A stretch of 64,000 bases of DNA, taken from assembly GCF_020131355.1 (NCBI RefSeq), contig NZ_JAHLEL010000007.1, forward strand, positions 226,817-290,816, given 5' to 3'. Source of the DNA: Pseudonocardia sp. ICBG1293 (GTDB taxonomy: Bacteria > Actinomycetota > Actinomycetes > Mycobacteriales > Pseudonocardiaceae). Each line of letters begins with the position of its first letter. Position 1 is the first letter of the stretch. The notes under the pieces were generated by a model, which ran no database searches, was not told the origin of the DNA, and saw only the letters and a program-made list of their open reading frames with translations. Positions 10,720 through 18,499 of the stretch are shown here, in pieces. The translations under genes and the position numbers were made by a program.

Positions 10720-11562
10720 GTGACCCACCCCGATGACACCGTGCTCCTGGACGGCGGCGTCGCGATGCCCCGTCTCGGGTTCGGCGTGTCCGAGTCCCGC
10801 GACGCCCGCGCCGCCGTCTCCGAGGCGCTCGCGCAGGGCTACCGCAGCATCGACACCGCCGCCGTCTACGAGAACGAGGCCGGTGTCGGCGCCGCGCTGG
10901 CCGCGTCCGGCCTGGCCCGCTCGGACGTGTTCGTCACCACCAAGGTCTGGAACGTCGACGGCGACCGCTCCGACGCACTCGACGCCGCGCAGCGGAGCCT
11001 GGACCGGCTCGGCCTCGACCACGTCGACCTGCTCCTCGTCCACTGGCCCAACAGCGACCTCGGGCACTGCCTGTCGACCTGGGAGGCCATGGAGCAGCTG
11101 GTCGCCGACGGCCGCACCCGCGCGGTCGGGGTCTCGAACTTCCGGCCGTCGCACCTGCGCAGGCTGCGCGCGCTCGGCGGTCGGCTCCCCGCGCTCAACC
11201 AGGTCGAGCTGCACCCCCACCACCAGCAGCCGGAGCTGCGCGCGGTGCACGCCGCGCTGGGCATCGTCACCGGCGCATGGAGCCCGCTGGGGCGCGGCGC
11301 CGTGCTCGGCGAGCCGGCGCTGACCCGGATCGCCGACCGGTACGGCGTCACCCCGGCCCAGGTCGTGCTGCGCTGGCACCTGCAGCAGGGCACCGTCGCC
11401 GGCCCGAAGTCCGACGACGCGGGACGCATCGCGGCCAACCGCGACCTGACCGGGTTCACCCTCGACGACGCCGACCTCGCCGCCGTCGCCACGCTGCAGC
11501 GGTCCGGCGGGCGAGGCCGGATCGGGCCGGTCGCCGACCGCGTCGACCGCATCGCCTCCTGA
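10720..11562 (+). CDS. Aldo/keto reductase
   Basis: This 280-residue NADPH-dependent carbonyl reductase is of the 2,5-diketo-gluconate reductase group. The catalytic tetrad is D45, Y50, K75 and H108, and the GVSNF and GPKSDD-like cofactor motifs are present (the latter as VAGPKSDDAGRIAAN). Start GTG at 10720. The upstream region carries GGGAACACC and GACGCTGTACCGG blocks that recur before wrbA. It is likely a detoxifying aldehyde reductase within the stress cluster; the substrate cannot be assigned. Confidence 0.9.
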   Translation: MTHPDDTVLLDGGVAMPRLGFGVSESRDARAAVSEALAQGYRSIDTAAVYENEAGVGAALAASGLARSDVFVTTKVWNVDGDRSDALDAAQRSLDRLGLDHVDLLLVHWPNSDLGHCLSTWEAMEQLVADGRTRAVGVSNFRPSHLRRLRALGGRLPALNQVELHPHHQQPELRAVHAALGIVTGAWSPLGRGAVLGEPALTRIADRYGVTPAQVVLRWHLQQGTVAGPKSDDAGRIAANRDLTGFTLDDADLAAVATLQRSGGRGRIGPVADRVDRIAS

Positions 11563-11635
11563 GTGGCGTGCGTCACGTCCGCGTGAGGAATCGCGGCGCG
11601 CGCCCTCTCACGACCAGTCCATCGAGGAGGTAGTC

Positions 11636-11839
11636 GTGTCGTTCACCGACAAGGTCCGGAACAAGACCGAGAACGCCGTGGGCGTGGCCAAGGAGAAGAC
11701 CGGCGAGGCCACCGGCGACCGCGAGCTGCAGGCCGAGGGCAAGGCCGAGCAGTCGAAGGCCGCGCTGAAGGACGCCGGGGAGAAGCTGAAGGACGCCGTC
11801 GGGAACGTGAAGGACGCGCTGGGCGGCTCGAAGAGCTGA
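11636..11839 (+). CDS. CsbD-family stress protein
   Basis: This 67-residue, lysine- and glutamate-rich hydrophilic protein starts MSFTDKVRNKTEN and follows the CsbD pattern of alternating Lys/Glu helices with repeated KDA blocks. CsbD-like proteins are abundant general-stress proteins of unknown biochemical role. GTG start behind a GAGGAGGT site with ideal spacing, so strong translation is expected. A strong hairpin terminator follows 18 bases after the stop, making it a monocistronic or operon-end gene. Confidence 0.88.
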   Translation: MSFTDKVRNKTENAVGVAKEKTGEATGDRELQAEGKAEQSKAALKDAGEKLKDAVGNVKDALGGSKS

Positions 11840-11857
11840 CCGGGACCCACCGTGACG

Positions 11858-11887
11858 GGGGCGACCGGCAGGCATGCCGGTCGCCCC
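11858..11887 (+). terminator. Hairpin terminator after the csbD-like gene
   Basis: A 13-bp perfect stem (GGGGCGACCGGCA and its complement) with a GGCA loop follows the CsbD stop by 18 bases. There is no T-run, as is common in high-GC actinobacteria. It separates the csbD-like gene from wrbA. Confidence 0.75.
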
Positions 11888-11963
11888 GAGCGGGAACACC
11901 GCCGGTGTACCGAGCCGGGTCCGACGCCGTACCGGGCTCCTCCCCCCACGTCACGGAGGAACC

Positions 11964-12569
11964 ATGAGCACCGTCAAGCTCGCGATCGTCTACTACTCCG
12001 CCACCGGCACCGTCGACGCGATGGCCCACCGGGCCGCCGAGGCGGGCGAGAAGGCGGGCGCCGAGGTGCGCCTGCGCCGCGTCGCCCGCGAGGCGACCAC
12101 CGGCGAGCGCGAGGCCACCGAGGCGCAGTCCGCGCACGCCGAGGCCGCCCCCGAGGTCCCCGCCGCCTCGGCCGAGGACATCGTGTGGGCCGACGCCGTC
12201 CTGTTCGGCTCGCCCACCCGCTACGGCAACATCGCCGGGCAGCTGAAGACCTTCATCGACTCGCTCGGCCCGCAGTGGGGCCAGGGCCTGCTCGCCGACA
12301 AGGTGTACGCGGGCTTCACCGCCAGCCAGACCCTGCACGGCGGCCAGGAGTCGACCCTGCTCGCCCTGTACAACACGATCCACCACTTCGGCGGCATCGT
12401 CGTGGCCCCGGGCTACACCGACCCGACCAAGTTCGTCGACGGCAACCCCTACGGTGCCTCGCACGTGACCGGCGCGGACAACGACGCCCCGCTCGGCGAC
12501 GCCGACAACGCCGCGCTCGACCACCTCGCCACGCGTGTGGTCACGGTCGCCGGGCGGCTCCGGGACTGA
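11964..12569 (+). CDS. wrbA: WrbA-type NAD(P)H:quinone oxidoreductase
   Basis: This 201-residue flavodoxin-fold protein reduces quinones by two electrons using FMN. The FMN phosphate loop is YYSATGTVDAMA near residue 9, followed by GSPTRYGNIAGQLKTFID and the family-typical FTASQTLHGGQESTLLALYNT. ATG start behind CGGAGGAA. It is part of the oxidative-stress group with the aldo/keto reductase, with which it shares upstream sequence blocks. It converges on the flavin reductase gene across 135 bases in which I see no gene. Confidence 0.93.
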   Translation: MSTVKLAIVYYSATGTVDAMAHRAAEAGEKAGAEVRLRRVAREATTGEREATEAQSAHAEAAPEVPAASAEDIVWADAVLFGSPTRYGNIAGQLKTFIDSLGPQWGQGLLADKVYAGFTASQTLHGGQESTLLALYNTIHHFGGIVVAPGYTDPTKFVDGNPYGASHVTGADNDAPLGDADNAALDHLATRVVTVAGRLRD

Positions 12570-12704
12570 GGTCCGGTCACGGCACGACGAGCACCTCGAC
12601 CTCGACGCCGGGCACTCGGTGAGCGGGTCGTCCCGCCGGGTCCGGCGTCCGGTTCGTCGGTGTCGTCGAGCCGGACGTCGCCACGGGCGCGCCGGCGCAG
12701 GACC

Positions 12705-13211
12705 TCACGGCGTGTCCCCTCGGCCCTCGGAGCGGTGCAGGGTCGCGAAGGCGCCCCGGTGGTAGAGCAGCGGCGGGTGGTCGGTCACGTCGAGATCGCG
12801 CACCGCGCCGACGACGATCGTGTGGTCACCGCCGTCGGGCTCATCGTGCAGGTCGCAGTCCAACCAGGCGGCGACCCCGGCCGGACGCGGGCGCCCGTGC
12901 GACGAGGGGGTCCAGTCGAGACCGGCGAACTTGTCGGTGCCGCTGCGCGACATGGCCAGCGCGACCTGCTCCTGTCCGGCGGCGAGCACGGCGACACCGA
13001 ACCCACCGGCGGCGCGGATCCGCGGCCAGGTGCTCGAGCTGCGCGCAGGGGCGAGCAGTACCAGCGACGGGTCCAGCGACAACGAGCTGAACGACCGACA
13101 CGTCAACCCGAGCGGGACCCCGTCCGGGCCGAGCGCGGTCACCACGGTGATGCCGGAGCAGAACGCGCCCAGTACCTCCCGGAATTGCCGCGGATCGATC
13201 ACCGCGCTCAT
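12705..13211 (-). CDS. Flavin reductase family protein
   Basis: This 168-residue protein has the split-barrel flavin reductase fold. The N terminus FREVLGAFCSGITVVTA and the central TCRSFSSLSLDPSLVLL stretch are typical of NAD(P)H:FMN reductases that feed reduced flavin to two-component monooxygenases. Its ATG overlaps the stop of the acyl-CoA ligase gene (ATGA). A natural partner is the LLM monooxygenase-like protein encoded at 16009-17169; this is inference from neighbourhood. Confidence 0.88.
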   Translation of the reverse strand: MSAVIDPRQFREVLGAFCSGITVVTALGPDGVPLGLTCRSFSSLSLDPSLVLLAPARSSSTWPRIRAAGGFGVAVLAAGQEQVALAMSRSGTDKFAGLDWTPSSHGRPRPAGVAAWLDCDLHDEPDGGDHTIVVGAVRDLDVTDHPPLLYHRGAFATLHRSEGRGDTP

Positions 13212-14791
13212 CGGGTCCGCTCCTCGCGCAGGGCGCGGCGCAGGATCTTCCCGGTCGCGGTCTTCGGGATCTCCGGGACGACCTCGACGATCCTCGGATA
13301 CTTGTAGGCCGCCATCCGCTCCCGCGCCCAGGCGATCAGCTCCTGCGGGGTGGGGGCGTCGGTGGTGCCCGGCCGGAACGCGACGACGGCCTTGACCGTC
13401 TCCCCGCGACGCTCGTCGGGGACGCCGACCACCGCCGCGCCGACGACGGCGGGATGGGACAGCAGGACGTCCTCCACGTCCCGCGGCCACACCTTGTAGC
13501 CACTGGCGACGATGACGTCCTTCTTCCGGTCGACGACGTAGAACCAGCCCTCGCCGTCGACGAACCCGACGTCCCCGGTGCGCAACCATCCGTCGGTGAA
13601 CGTCGCGGCGGTCTCCTCGGGACGCTCCCAGTAGCCGGGCACGACCCGGCTCCCCCGCACCAGCAGCTCCCCCACCCCGGACTCGTCGGGGGCGTCGATC
13701 CGGGCGGCGCAGTCCGGGACCGGCCTCCCGACCGACAGCGCACCCGAGCGCGGGTCGACCGGGGCACGTCCGCCCACCGGCACCGCGTGGGTGGGTGAGG
13801 TGGTCTCGGTCATCCCGTAGGCGTTGTGCACGTAGAGCCCGGTCGCGGTCTCGAACTCCGCCACCACCGCCGGCGCGATCGGCGCCCCGCCCGAGGCGAC
13901 CGCGGTGAACGAGGAGAACAGACCCCGCGGATCCGCATCGGACCGGCACAACGCCATCAGCGCGGTGATCGCCGCGACCGTGAACGACGGCCGGGTCGCC
14001 CGCACCACCTCGGCGACCACGGCGGGGTCGAACCGGTGGGCCAGCACCAGCGGCACACCGGACACCAGCGCCGCGGCGATGTGCCCCGACAGCCCCGTGA
14101 CGTGGAACAACGGCGCGATGCCCAGCACCGCGCCGGGGGCGGCGATGCCGTACCAGTCGCGGTAGGCGAGCCCACCGGCCAGCACGTTGGCGTGGGTGTT
14201 GCACGCCCCCTTCGGTGTCCCCGTGGTCCCCGAGGTGTAGGTCAGCACCGCGACGTCGTCGGGCCGCGGCGCGTGTGGCGGCGGCACCTCGCCGTCGTGT
14301 GCGGCGAGCACCGCGGCGAGATCGCGCGTGCCGTCCGGGACCGACCGGACATGGCCGTCCGGCCGCGACGACGGGGCGTCGTCGAAGGGGTCGGTCGTGA
14401 CCACCCCGGTCACCGTCGAGCCCTCCACCGCCGCGGCGCCGTGGATGCGGTGCAGCTCGGCCAGCGCCACCAGTACCCGGGCACCCGAGTCGTCCAGGAT
14501 CAGCCGGACCTCGCGGGCGGTCAGCATCGGGTTCACCGCCACCGCGGTCGCGCCCGCCTTCCACACCGCGAGCAGCGTGACCACGTACTGCGGGTCGTTC
14601 TGCAGGTAGAGCGCGACCCGGTCGCCCGGACGCAGCCCGTCGGCGAGCAGCGCGGCGGCGAACGCGTCGGAGCGGCGGTCCACCTCGGCGGCGGACAGGT
14701 CACGCCCGGGGCAGCGCAGCACCGGGTCGCCGGGGGTGTCGGCCGCCGTCCGGCGGAACGCCTCGAGCACCGACGTGGGGCGTGCGGTCAC
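13208..14791 (-). CDS. Acyl-CoA synthetase (AMP-forming ligase)
   Basis: This 527-residue ANL-superfamily enzyme activates a carboxylic acid with ATP and CoA. The phosphate loop TYTSGTTGTPKG, the YGMTETT motif, GWLRTGDVG and the C-terminal lysine in KTATGKILRR are all present. GTG start at 14791. It overlaps the flavin reductase by ATGA and diverges from a LuxR-type regulator. Together with the LLM and SDR genes downstream of that regulator it forms a plausible route in which an acid is made, activated and passed to beta-oxidation. The chain type is unknown. Confidence 0.92.
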   Translation of the reverse strand: MTARPTSVLEAFRRTAADTPGDPVLRCPGRDLSAAEVDRRSDAFAAALLADGLRPGDRVALYLQNDPQYVVTLLAVWKAGATAVAVNPMLTAREVRLILDDSGARVLVALAELHRIHGAAAVEGSTVTGVVTTDPFDDAPSSRPDGHVRSVPDGTRDLAAVLAAHDGEVPPPHAPRPDDVAVLTYTSGTTGTPKGACNTHANVLAGGLAYRDWYGIAAPGAVLGIAPLFHVTGLSGHIAAALVSGVPLVLAHRFDPAVVAEVVRATRPSFTVAAITALMALCRSDADPRGLFSSFTAVASGGAPIAPAVVAEFETATGLYVHNAYGMTETTSPTHAVPVGGRAPVDPRSGALSVGRPVPDCAARIDAPDESGVGELLVRGSRVVPGYWERPEETAATFTDGWLRTGDVGFVDGEGWFYVVDRKKDVIVASGYKVWPRDVEDVLLSHPAVVGAAVVGVPDERRGETVKAVVAFRPGTTDAPTPQELIAWARERMAAYKYPRIVEVVPEIPKTATGKILRRALREERTR

Positions 14792-14894
14792 ACGGTCCTC
14801 CTGGGTGGATCGGTCTGTTCGGTACGTGGGCCCGCCGGGTCGAGCGGGCTATGATCGGCCCCACACGGAGTGGTGTGCGGGGAGGTGCGACGAG

Positions 14895-15632
14895 ATGCGT
14901 GCCGTGGCGGCGTCGACGTTGTCCGCCGGCCAGCTGGGTCAGGTCTTCGCCGTGCTGGAGCGGGTGGACCGTGCGCACGACGTGGCCGGTTTCGCCGATG
15001 CCACGCTGGAGGCGCTGGGATCGGTCCTCGGCTTCCGCAACACCACGTTCTTCGTCGGCTCCACCTACGGCGGGCTGTTCCGGGACCCGGACCCGCTGCT
15101 CAACGGCCACCAGCGCACGTTGATCCGCGAGTACCGGGACCGCTGGGAACGCCACGACGTGTTCGCCCGCCCGCGGGAGGCCGCCGTCCTGCACCGCACG
15201 CACGCCACAGCGGTCGACGCCAGCGAACCGGTCGGTGCCGCCGACCGGGCCTACGTCGACTGGCTCGCCCACCACGGCCTGGGGAACATGGCCGCTGTGC
15301 GGGTCGGGCCGGGTGGCCGCGAGGCCCTGTTCGGCATCTTCGGCCCGCCCGGGACCGTGGGTCCGCAGGAGCTCGCGGTGCTGCGGCTACTGGGCCGCCA
15401 GCTCGACGCCGTGGCCCGGCACCTGCCGGACCGGGTGCCGTCGGCCGCGACGCCGCTGCCGCCGCGGCTCGCCCAGACCGCGGACCTGGTGCGGCGCGGC
15501 ATGACCAACGCGATGATCGCCCGGACGATGGAGCTGTCCGAGGACACCGTGAAGAAGTACGTCAGCCGGCTGCTGGAGCGGACCGGCGCGCAGAGCAGGA
15601 CCGAGCTGGCCCTGCTGCTGCGCGACGGCTGA
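14895..15632 (+). CDS. LuxR-family transcriptional regulator
   Basis: This 245-residue regulator has an N-terminal sensory domain (about residues 15-170) and a C-terminal LuxR/GerE helix-turn-helix (VRRGMTNAMIARTMELSEDT followed by VKKYVSRLLERTGAQSR). No response-regulator receiver domain is seen, so it probably senses a small molecule. ATG 14895 is chosen for its GGGGAGGT site; an in-frame GTG lies further upstream. It diverges from the acyl-CoA ligase and is the only regulator in the 12.7-18.5 kb island, which makes it the first candidate for the shared motif upstream of the LLM, orphan and SDR genes. Confidence 0.87.
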   Translation: MRAVAASTLSAGQLGQVFAVLERVDRAHDVAGFADATLEALGSVLGFRNTTFFVGSTYGGLFRDPDPLLNGHQRTLIREYRDRWERHDVFARPREAAVLHRTHATAVDASEPVGAADRAYVDWLAHHGLGNMAAVRVGPGGREALFGIFGPPGTVGPQELAVLRLLGRQLDAVARHLPDRVPSAATPLPPRLAQTADLVRRGMTNAMIARTMELSEDTVKKYVSRLLERTGAQSRTELALLLRDG

Positions 15633-15643
15633 CCGCTCCCGTC

Positions 15644-16012
15644 TCAGCCCAGCGCCGCGAACAGCGGGGCGAGCTGCGCGGTGTCGACGTACTCCTCGAT
15701 CCGGGTGACGCGGCCGTCGTCGCCGGTGTGCACGACGAGCACCGCGGGCGCCCGGAACACCCCGCCGTCGGGCAGGGTCCCGCGCAGCGTGTACTGCGCG
15801 ACCGACACCGCTCCCGCGTCGTGGGTCCGGACCTCGGCCATGCCGAAGTCGGGTACGACCCGTCGGATGGCACGGACCGACTCGACGGTGTCCGGCACCG
15901 TCGGCGCCTCCACCCCGTCGAACGAGTGCCAGGTGACGGCGCCGGGGGCGAACAGGCCCTCCCCCGGGTCGAGGGTCGTCAGCGCGTCGACGACGCGGGC
16001 GGCCGCCGTCAC
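15644..16012 (-). CDS. SnoaL/NTF2-like small protein
   Basis: This 122-residue protein has an NTF2-like fold. The pattern VWHS-type residues near the start (VTWHSFDG), then VRAIRRVVPDFGMAEV and a C-terminal VLVVHTGDDGRVTRIEEYVDTAQL is typical of SnoaL-like isomerase, cyclase or hydratase scaffolds. GTG start overlapping the LLM gene stop (GTGA), so it is co-translated with it. It may act on the product of the LLM enzyme; no catalytic residue can be named with confidence. Confidence 0.82.
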   Translation of the reverse strand: MTAAARVVDALTTLDPGEGLFAPGAVTWHSFDGVEAPTVPDTVESVRAIRRVVPDFGMAEVRTHDAGAVSVAQYTLRGTLPDGGVFRAPAVLVVHTGDDGRVTRIEEYVDTAQLAPLFAALG

Positions 16013-17169
16013 CGGGTGCGCTCCTGCTCGTACTTCTCCGTCATGTGGGCGACGGCGTCGAGCTGTGCCTTCGAGTGGCCGTCGCGCACCTCGGACGCGA
16101 GGCGGGCCGCGTCCACCGTCGGCCGGGCCTGGCCCTGGAAGTGCGGGGCGACCTCGCGGGCGAACAGCTCGAAGGAGCGCTTCGTCGCCGTCGGGTCGGC
16201 CCAGTCGTGCCCCATGAGCAGCAGGCTGCCGAAGCCGCCCGCCTGGTCGACGAGGCGCTGCACCTGTGCACGGGCCTGGTCCGGGGTACCGATGACGCCG
16301 ATACCCGCCTCGTTGATGAACTGGATCATCTCCTTGACGTTGTCGCCGGAGACGGCCATCTGCGGGAAGGCCGCGACCTTCTGGAAGTAGCCGAACCAGT
16401 GCTCGATGCCGTACTCGACCTCGCGGTAGGCCTCGTCCTCGGTCTCGGCGAGGTGGAACGGGCTGACCAGCCGCCAGCCGGAGCGGTCGACCTCGGTGCC
16501 GGCTGCGGCGGCCCGCTCCTCCATCACGCTCCAGTGGTGGGCGAGGGCGTCGAAGCCGTCCGCGGACAGCGTCGCGCCGATGCTGAGCAGGCCCAGGCCG
16601 TGCGTCCCGGCGAGGCGGGCGCCGGTCGGCGAGGCGACCGCGGCGACCGCGACGTCGAACAGCGGGTCGGAGTAGGGGGCCAGCTGCAACCGGGCGTCGA
16701 ACAGCGAGTGGGTGGGGGTCTCGGCCGTGACGCTCTCCCCGCGCAGCAGGCGGAGGATGATGTCGAGGTTCGTGCCGAGCAGCTCCCGGGTCTGGGTCGG
16801 GTTCAGCCCGATCATCGCCGAGTCGGTCGGCAGCGAGCCGGGCCCGACGCCGAGCATGGCCCGGCCGCGGGTCATGTGGTCGAGCTGCACCATGCGGTCG
16901 GCCACCCACAGCGGGTTGTGGTACGCGATCGAGGTGACACCGGTGCCCAGCTTGATCTGCCGGGTCCGCTGCGCGGCCGCGGCGATCATCAGCTCCGGGG
17001 ACGCGTAGATCTCGCTGCCCGCGGAGTGGTGCTCGCCGAACCACGCCTCGTCGTAGCCGAGCCGGTCCAGGTGCTCGATCAGCTCGAGATCCTGTTCGAA
17101 CAGCAGGGTCGGGTTGAGACCGGGGGCGTGCACGGGCGCGAGGAAGATGCCGAAATTCAGCCTGGCCAT
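16009..17169 (-). CDS. LLM-class flavin-dependent monooxygenase/oxidoreductase
   Basis: This 386-residue TIM-barrel protein is of the bacterial luciferase/limonene monooxygenase class. It begins MARLNFGIFLAPVHAPG and carries EAWFGEHHSAGSEIYASPELM, the usual substrate and flavin loop. RGRAMLGVGPGSLPTD and the C-terminal DQARAQVQRLVDQAGGFGSL stretch are also typical. It would need FMNH2 (or F420) from a reductase, and one is encoded at 12705-13211. ATG start behind a GAGAGG site. One copy of the shared 19-bp motif faces it 92 bases upstream. The substrate may be a terpenoid or a long-chain compound; unproven. Confidence 0.9.
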   Translation of the reverse strand: MARLNFGIFLAPVHAPGLNPTLLFEQDLELIEHLDRLGYDEAWFGEHHSAGSEIYASPELMIAAAAQRTRQIKLGTGVTSIAYHNPLWVADRMVQLDHMTRGRAMLGVGPGSLPTDSAMIGLNPTQTRELLGTNLDIILRLLRGESVTAETPTHSLFDARLQLAPYSDPLFDVAVAAVASPTGARLAGTHGLGLLSIGATLSADGFDALAHHWSVMEERAAAAGTEVDRSGWRLVSPFHLAETEDEAYREVEYGIEHWFGYFQKVAAFPQMAVSGDNVKEMIQFINEAGIGVIGTPDQARAQVQRLVDQAGGFGSLLLMGHDWADPTATKRSFELFAREVAPHFQGQARPTVDAARLASEVRDGHSKAQLDAVAHMTEKYEQERTR

Positions 17170-17260
17170 CACAGGGACCTCTCGTCGGCGGCGCGCCGTC
17201 GCGCCGCACCTCGGTGACGTCGTCAGGAGCCCACCGTGCTCCGGGCGGCGGTCGCCGTGC

Positions 17261-17304
17261 GAGTGCACAAAAGAGGACGCCGGGACGTCCTCCTCCGTGC
17301 ACTC
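17261..17304. promoter_or_regulatory. Divergent pair of 19-bp shared motifs
   Basis: Two copies of CGTCCTCnTnnGTGCACT face away from each other: one on the minus strand at 17261-17279 facing the LLM gene, one on the plus strand at 17286-17304 facing the 101-residue gene, with 6 bases between. A third copy is at 17649. Fifteen of 19 positions are identical in all three. This is a candidate activator site. Confidence 0.6.
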
Positions 17305-17338
17305 CCCACGCGGGCCGGGGCGGGCTAGCGTCGCGCGC

Positions 17339-17644
17339 ATGTACTTCCGGATAACCCCCGGCGACGTCGAGCTCGTCGACCCGGCCGACGTCCGCGCCTT
17401 CCACGTGGTCGCCCCGGTGGACCTGGGCGAGGACGAGCTCACCGACACCGTGCGCCGCACCGGTCTCGGCGAGGTCGACGACGGGCACGTCCTCGTACGG
17501 GTCGACGCGGTCCGCAGGCTGGCCGCCGGGCGGGTGGGCCCAGGCTGGGAGGACGACCTCGCCGGCATGCTCGGCTACGCCCGGAGCAAGGGCTGGCTCT
17601 CCGACGACGGCCGGACGGTGCGCGCGCACGTCGAGCGCGCCTGA
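17339..17644 (+). CDS. Conserved-looking small orphan protein (101 aa)
   Basis: I do not recognise this protein. It is 101 residues long, acidic in its first half (PGDVELVDPADV, VDLGEDELTDT) and ends with GWEDDLAGMLGYARSKGWLS and a short basic tail. There is no membrane segment or cysteine. The ATG is supported by promoter logic rather than by a ribosome site: a TAGCGT -10-like element sits at 17326-17331, about 7 bases before the ATG, which would give a leaderless mRNA. It shares its upstream motif and spacing with the SDR gene that follows, so all three genes probably form one regulon. The role is unknown. Confidence 0.65.
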   Translation: MYFRITPGDVELVDPADVRAFHVVAPVDLGEDELTDTVRRTGLGEVDDGHVLVRVDAVRRLAAGRVGPGWEDDLAGMLGYARSKGWLSDDGRTVRAHVERA

Positions 17645-17648
17645 GGCA

Positions 17649-17667
17649 CGTCCTCCTTCGTGCACTG
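17649..17667 (+). promoter_or_regulatory. Third copy of the 19-bp shared motif
   Basis: CGTCCTCCTTCGTGCACTG lies 35 bases before the SDR ATG, almost the same distance as the 34 bases between the second copy and the 101-residue gene. Both are followed by CTAGCG ending 8 bases before the ATG (17325-17330 and 17689-17694). Confidence 0.6.
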
Positions 17668-17702
17668 TCCCCCGGCACGCCGGCGGTCCTAGCGGCGGCG
17701 AC

Positions 17703-18476
17703 ATGACGGACTTCTCGGGCACCGTCGCCCTGGTCACCGGGGCGGCATCGGGCATCGGCGCGGCGATCACCGCCCGTCTCCACGCGGCGGGGGCGAGCGT
17801 CCTGCTCGCCGACCTCGACGCCGATCGGCTCGCCGCGGGCCCCTCCGGCGAGCGGCTGCGCACCGCGGTCACCGACGTGACCCGGGCGGGCGACGTCGAG
17901 GCCGCGTGCGCCACCGCCGTCGAGGCGTTCGGCGGGCTGGACCTGGTGTTCAACGTCGCCGGGGCGGCGCGGCTGGGCACCGTGCTCGACGGCGGCGAGG
18001 ACGACTGGCGGTCCACCGTCGACCTCGTCCTCGGCGGCACCTACCTCGGCATCCGGTACGGCGGCCGGGCGATCCGCGAGACCGGCCGCGGCGGCGCGAT
18101 CGTGAACATCTCCTCCTTGAACGCGCACGTCCCGCTCTACGGCGGTAGCTCCTACGCGGCGGCCAAGGCCGGTGTGGAGATGCTGACGAAGAACGCGGCG
18201 CTGGAGCTGGCCCGGCACGGGATCCGGGTCAACGCGGTGCTGCCCGGCCTGGTCCGTACCCCGCTGACCACCGGCTGGTTCGACGGAGGCCCGATCGAAC
18301 GGGACTTCACCGCACGGATCCTGGCGGGCCGCCCGGCCGAACCGGACGAGCTGGCCGGGCCCGCGGTGTTCCTGGCGGGTCCGGACGCGTCGTACGTCAA
18401 CGGGACGAGCCTGGTCGTCGACGGCGGATGGGAGATCACCAACTACCCCGACATCTCGGCGGCCGTCGGGGCGTAG
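17703..18476 (+). CDS. Short-chain dehydrogenase/reductase
   Basis: This 257-residue classical SDR has the cofactor motif TGAASGIG near residue 13, NVAG near 85, the serine in NISSLNAH and the catalytic pair in SYAAAKAGVEM. D39 in LLADLDAD favours NAD(H). The C terminus SYVNGTSLVVDGGWE is typical. It probably oxidises an alcohol or steroid-like group in the same pathway as the LLM enzyme, whose control motif it shares. The start is leaderless-looking: no ribosome site, but a TAGCGG element about 7 bases before the ATG. Confidence 0.92.
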   Translation: MTDFSGTVALVTGAASGIGAAITARLHAAGASVLLADLDADRLAAGPSGERLRTAVTDVTRAGDVEAACATAVEAFGGLDLVFNVAGAARLGTVLDGGEDDWRSTVDLVLGGTYLGIRYGGRAIRETGRGGAIVNISSLNAHVPLYGGSSYAAAKAGVEMLTKNAALELARHGIRVNAVLPGLVRTPLTTGWFDGGPIERDFTARILAGRPAEPDELAGPAVFLAGPDASYVNGTSLVVDGGWEITNYPDISAAVGA

Positions 18477-18499
18477 GCCATGGCGGGCGCGGGCCGTCG

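Noticed and set aside
12578..12704. Possible leftward gene remnant ending near 12580
   Set aside because: Only about 20 plausible codons are seen, with no start or domain. It is treated as spacer between convergent wrbA and flavin reductase genes.
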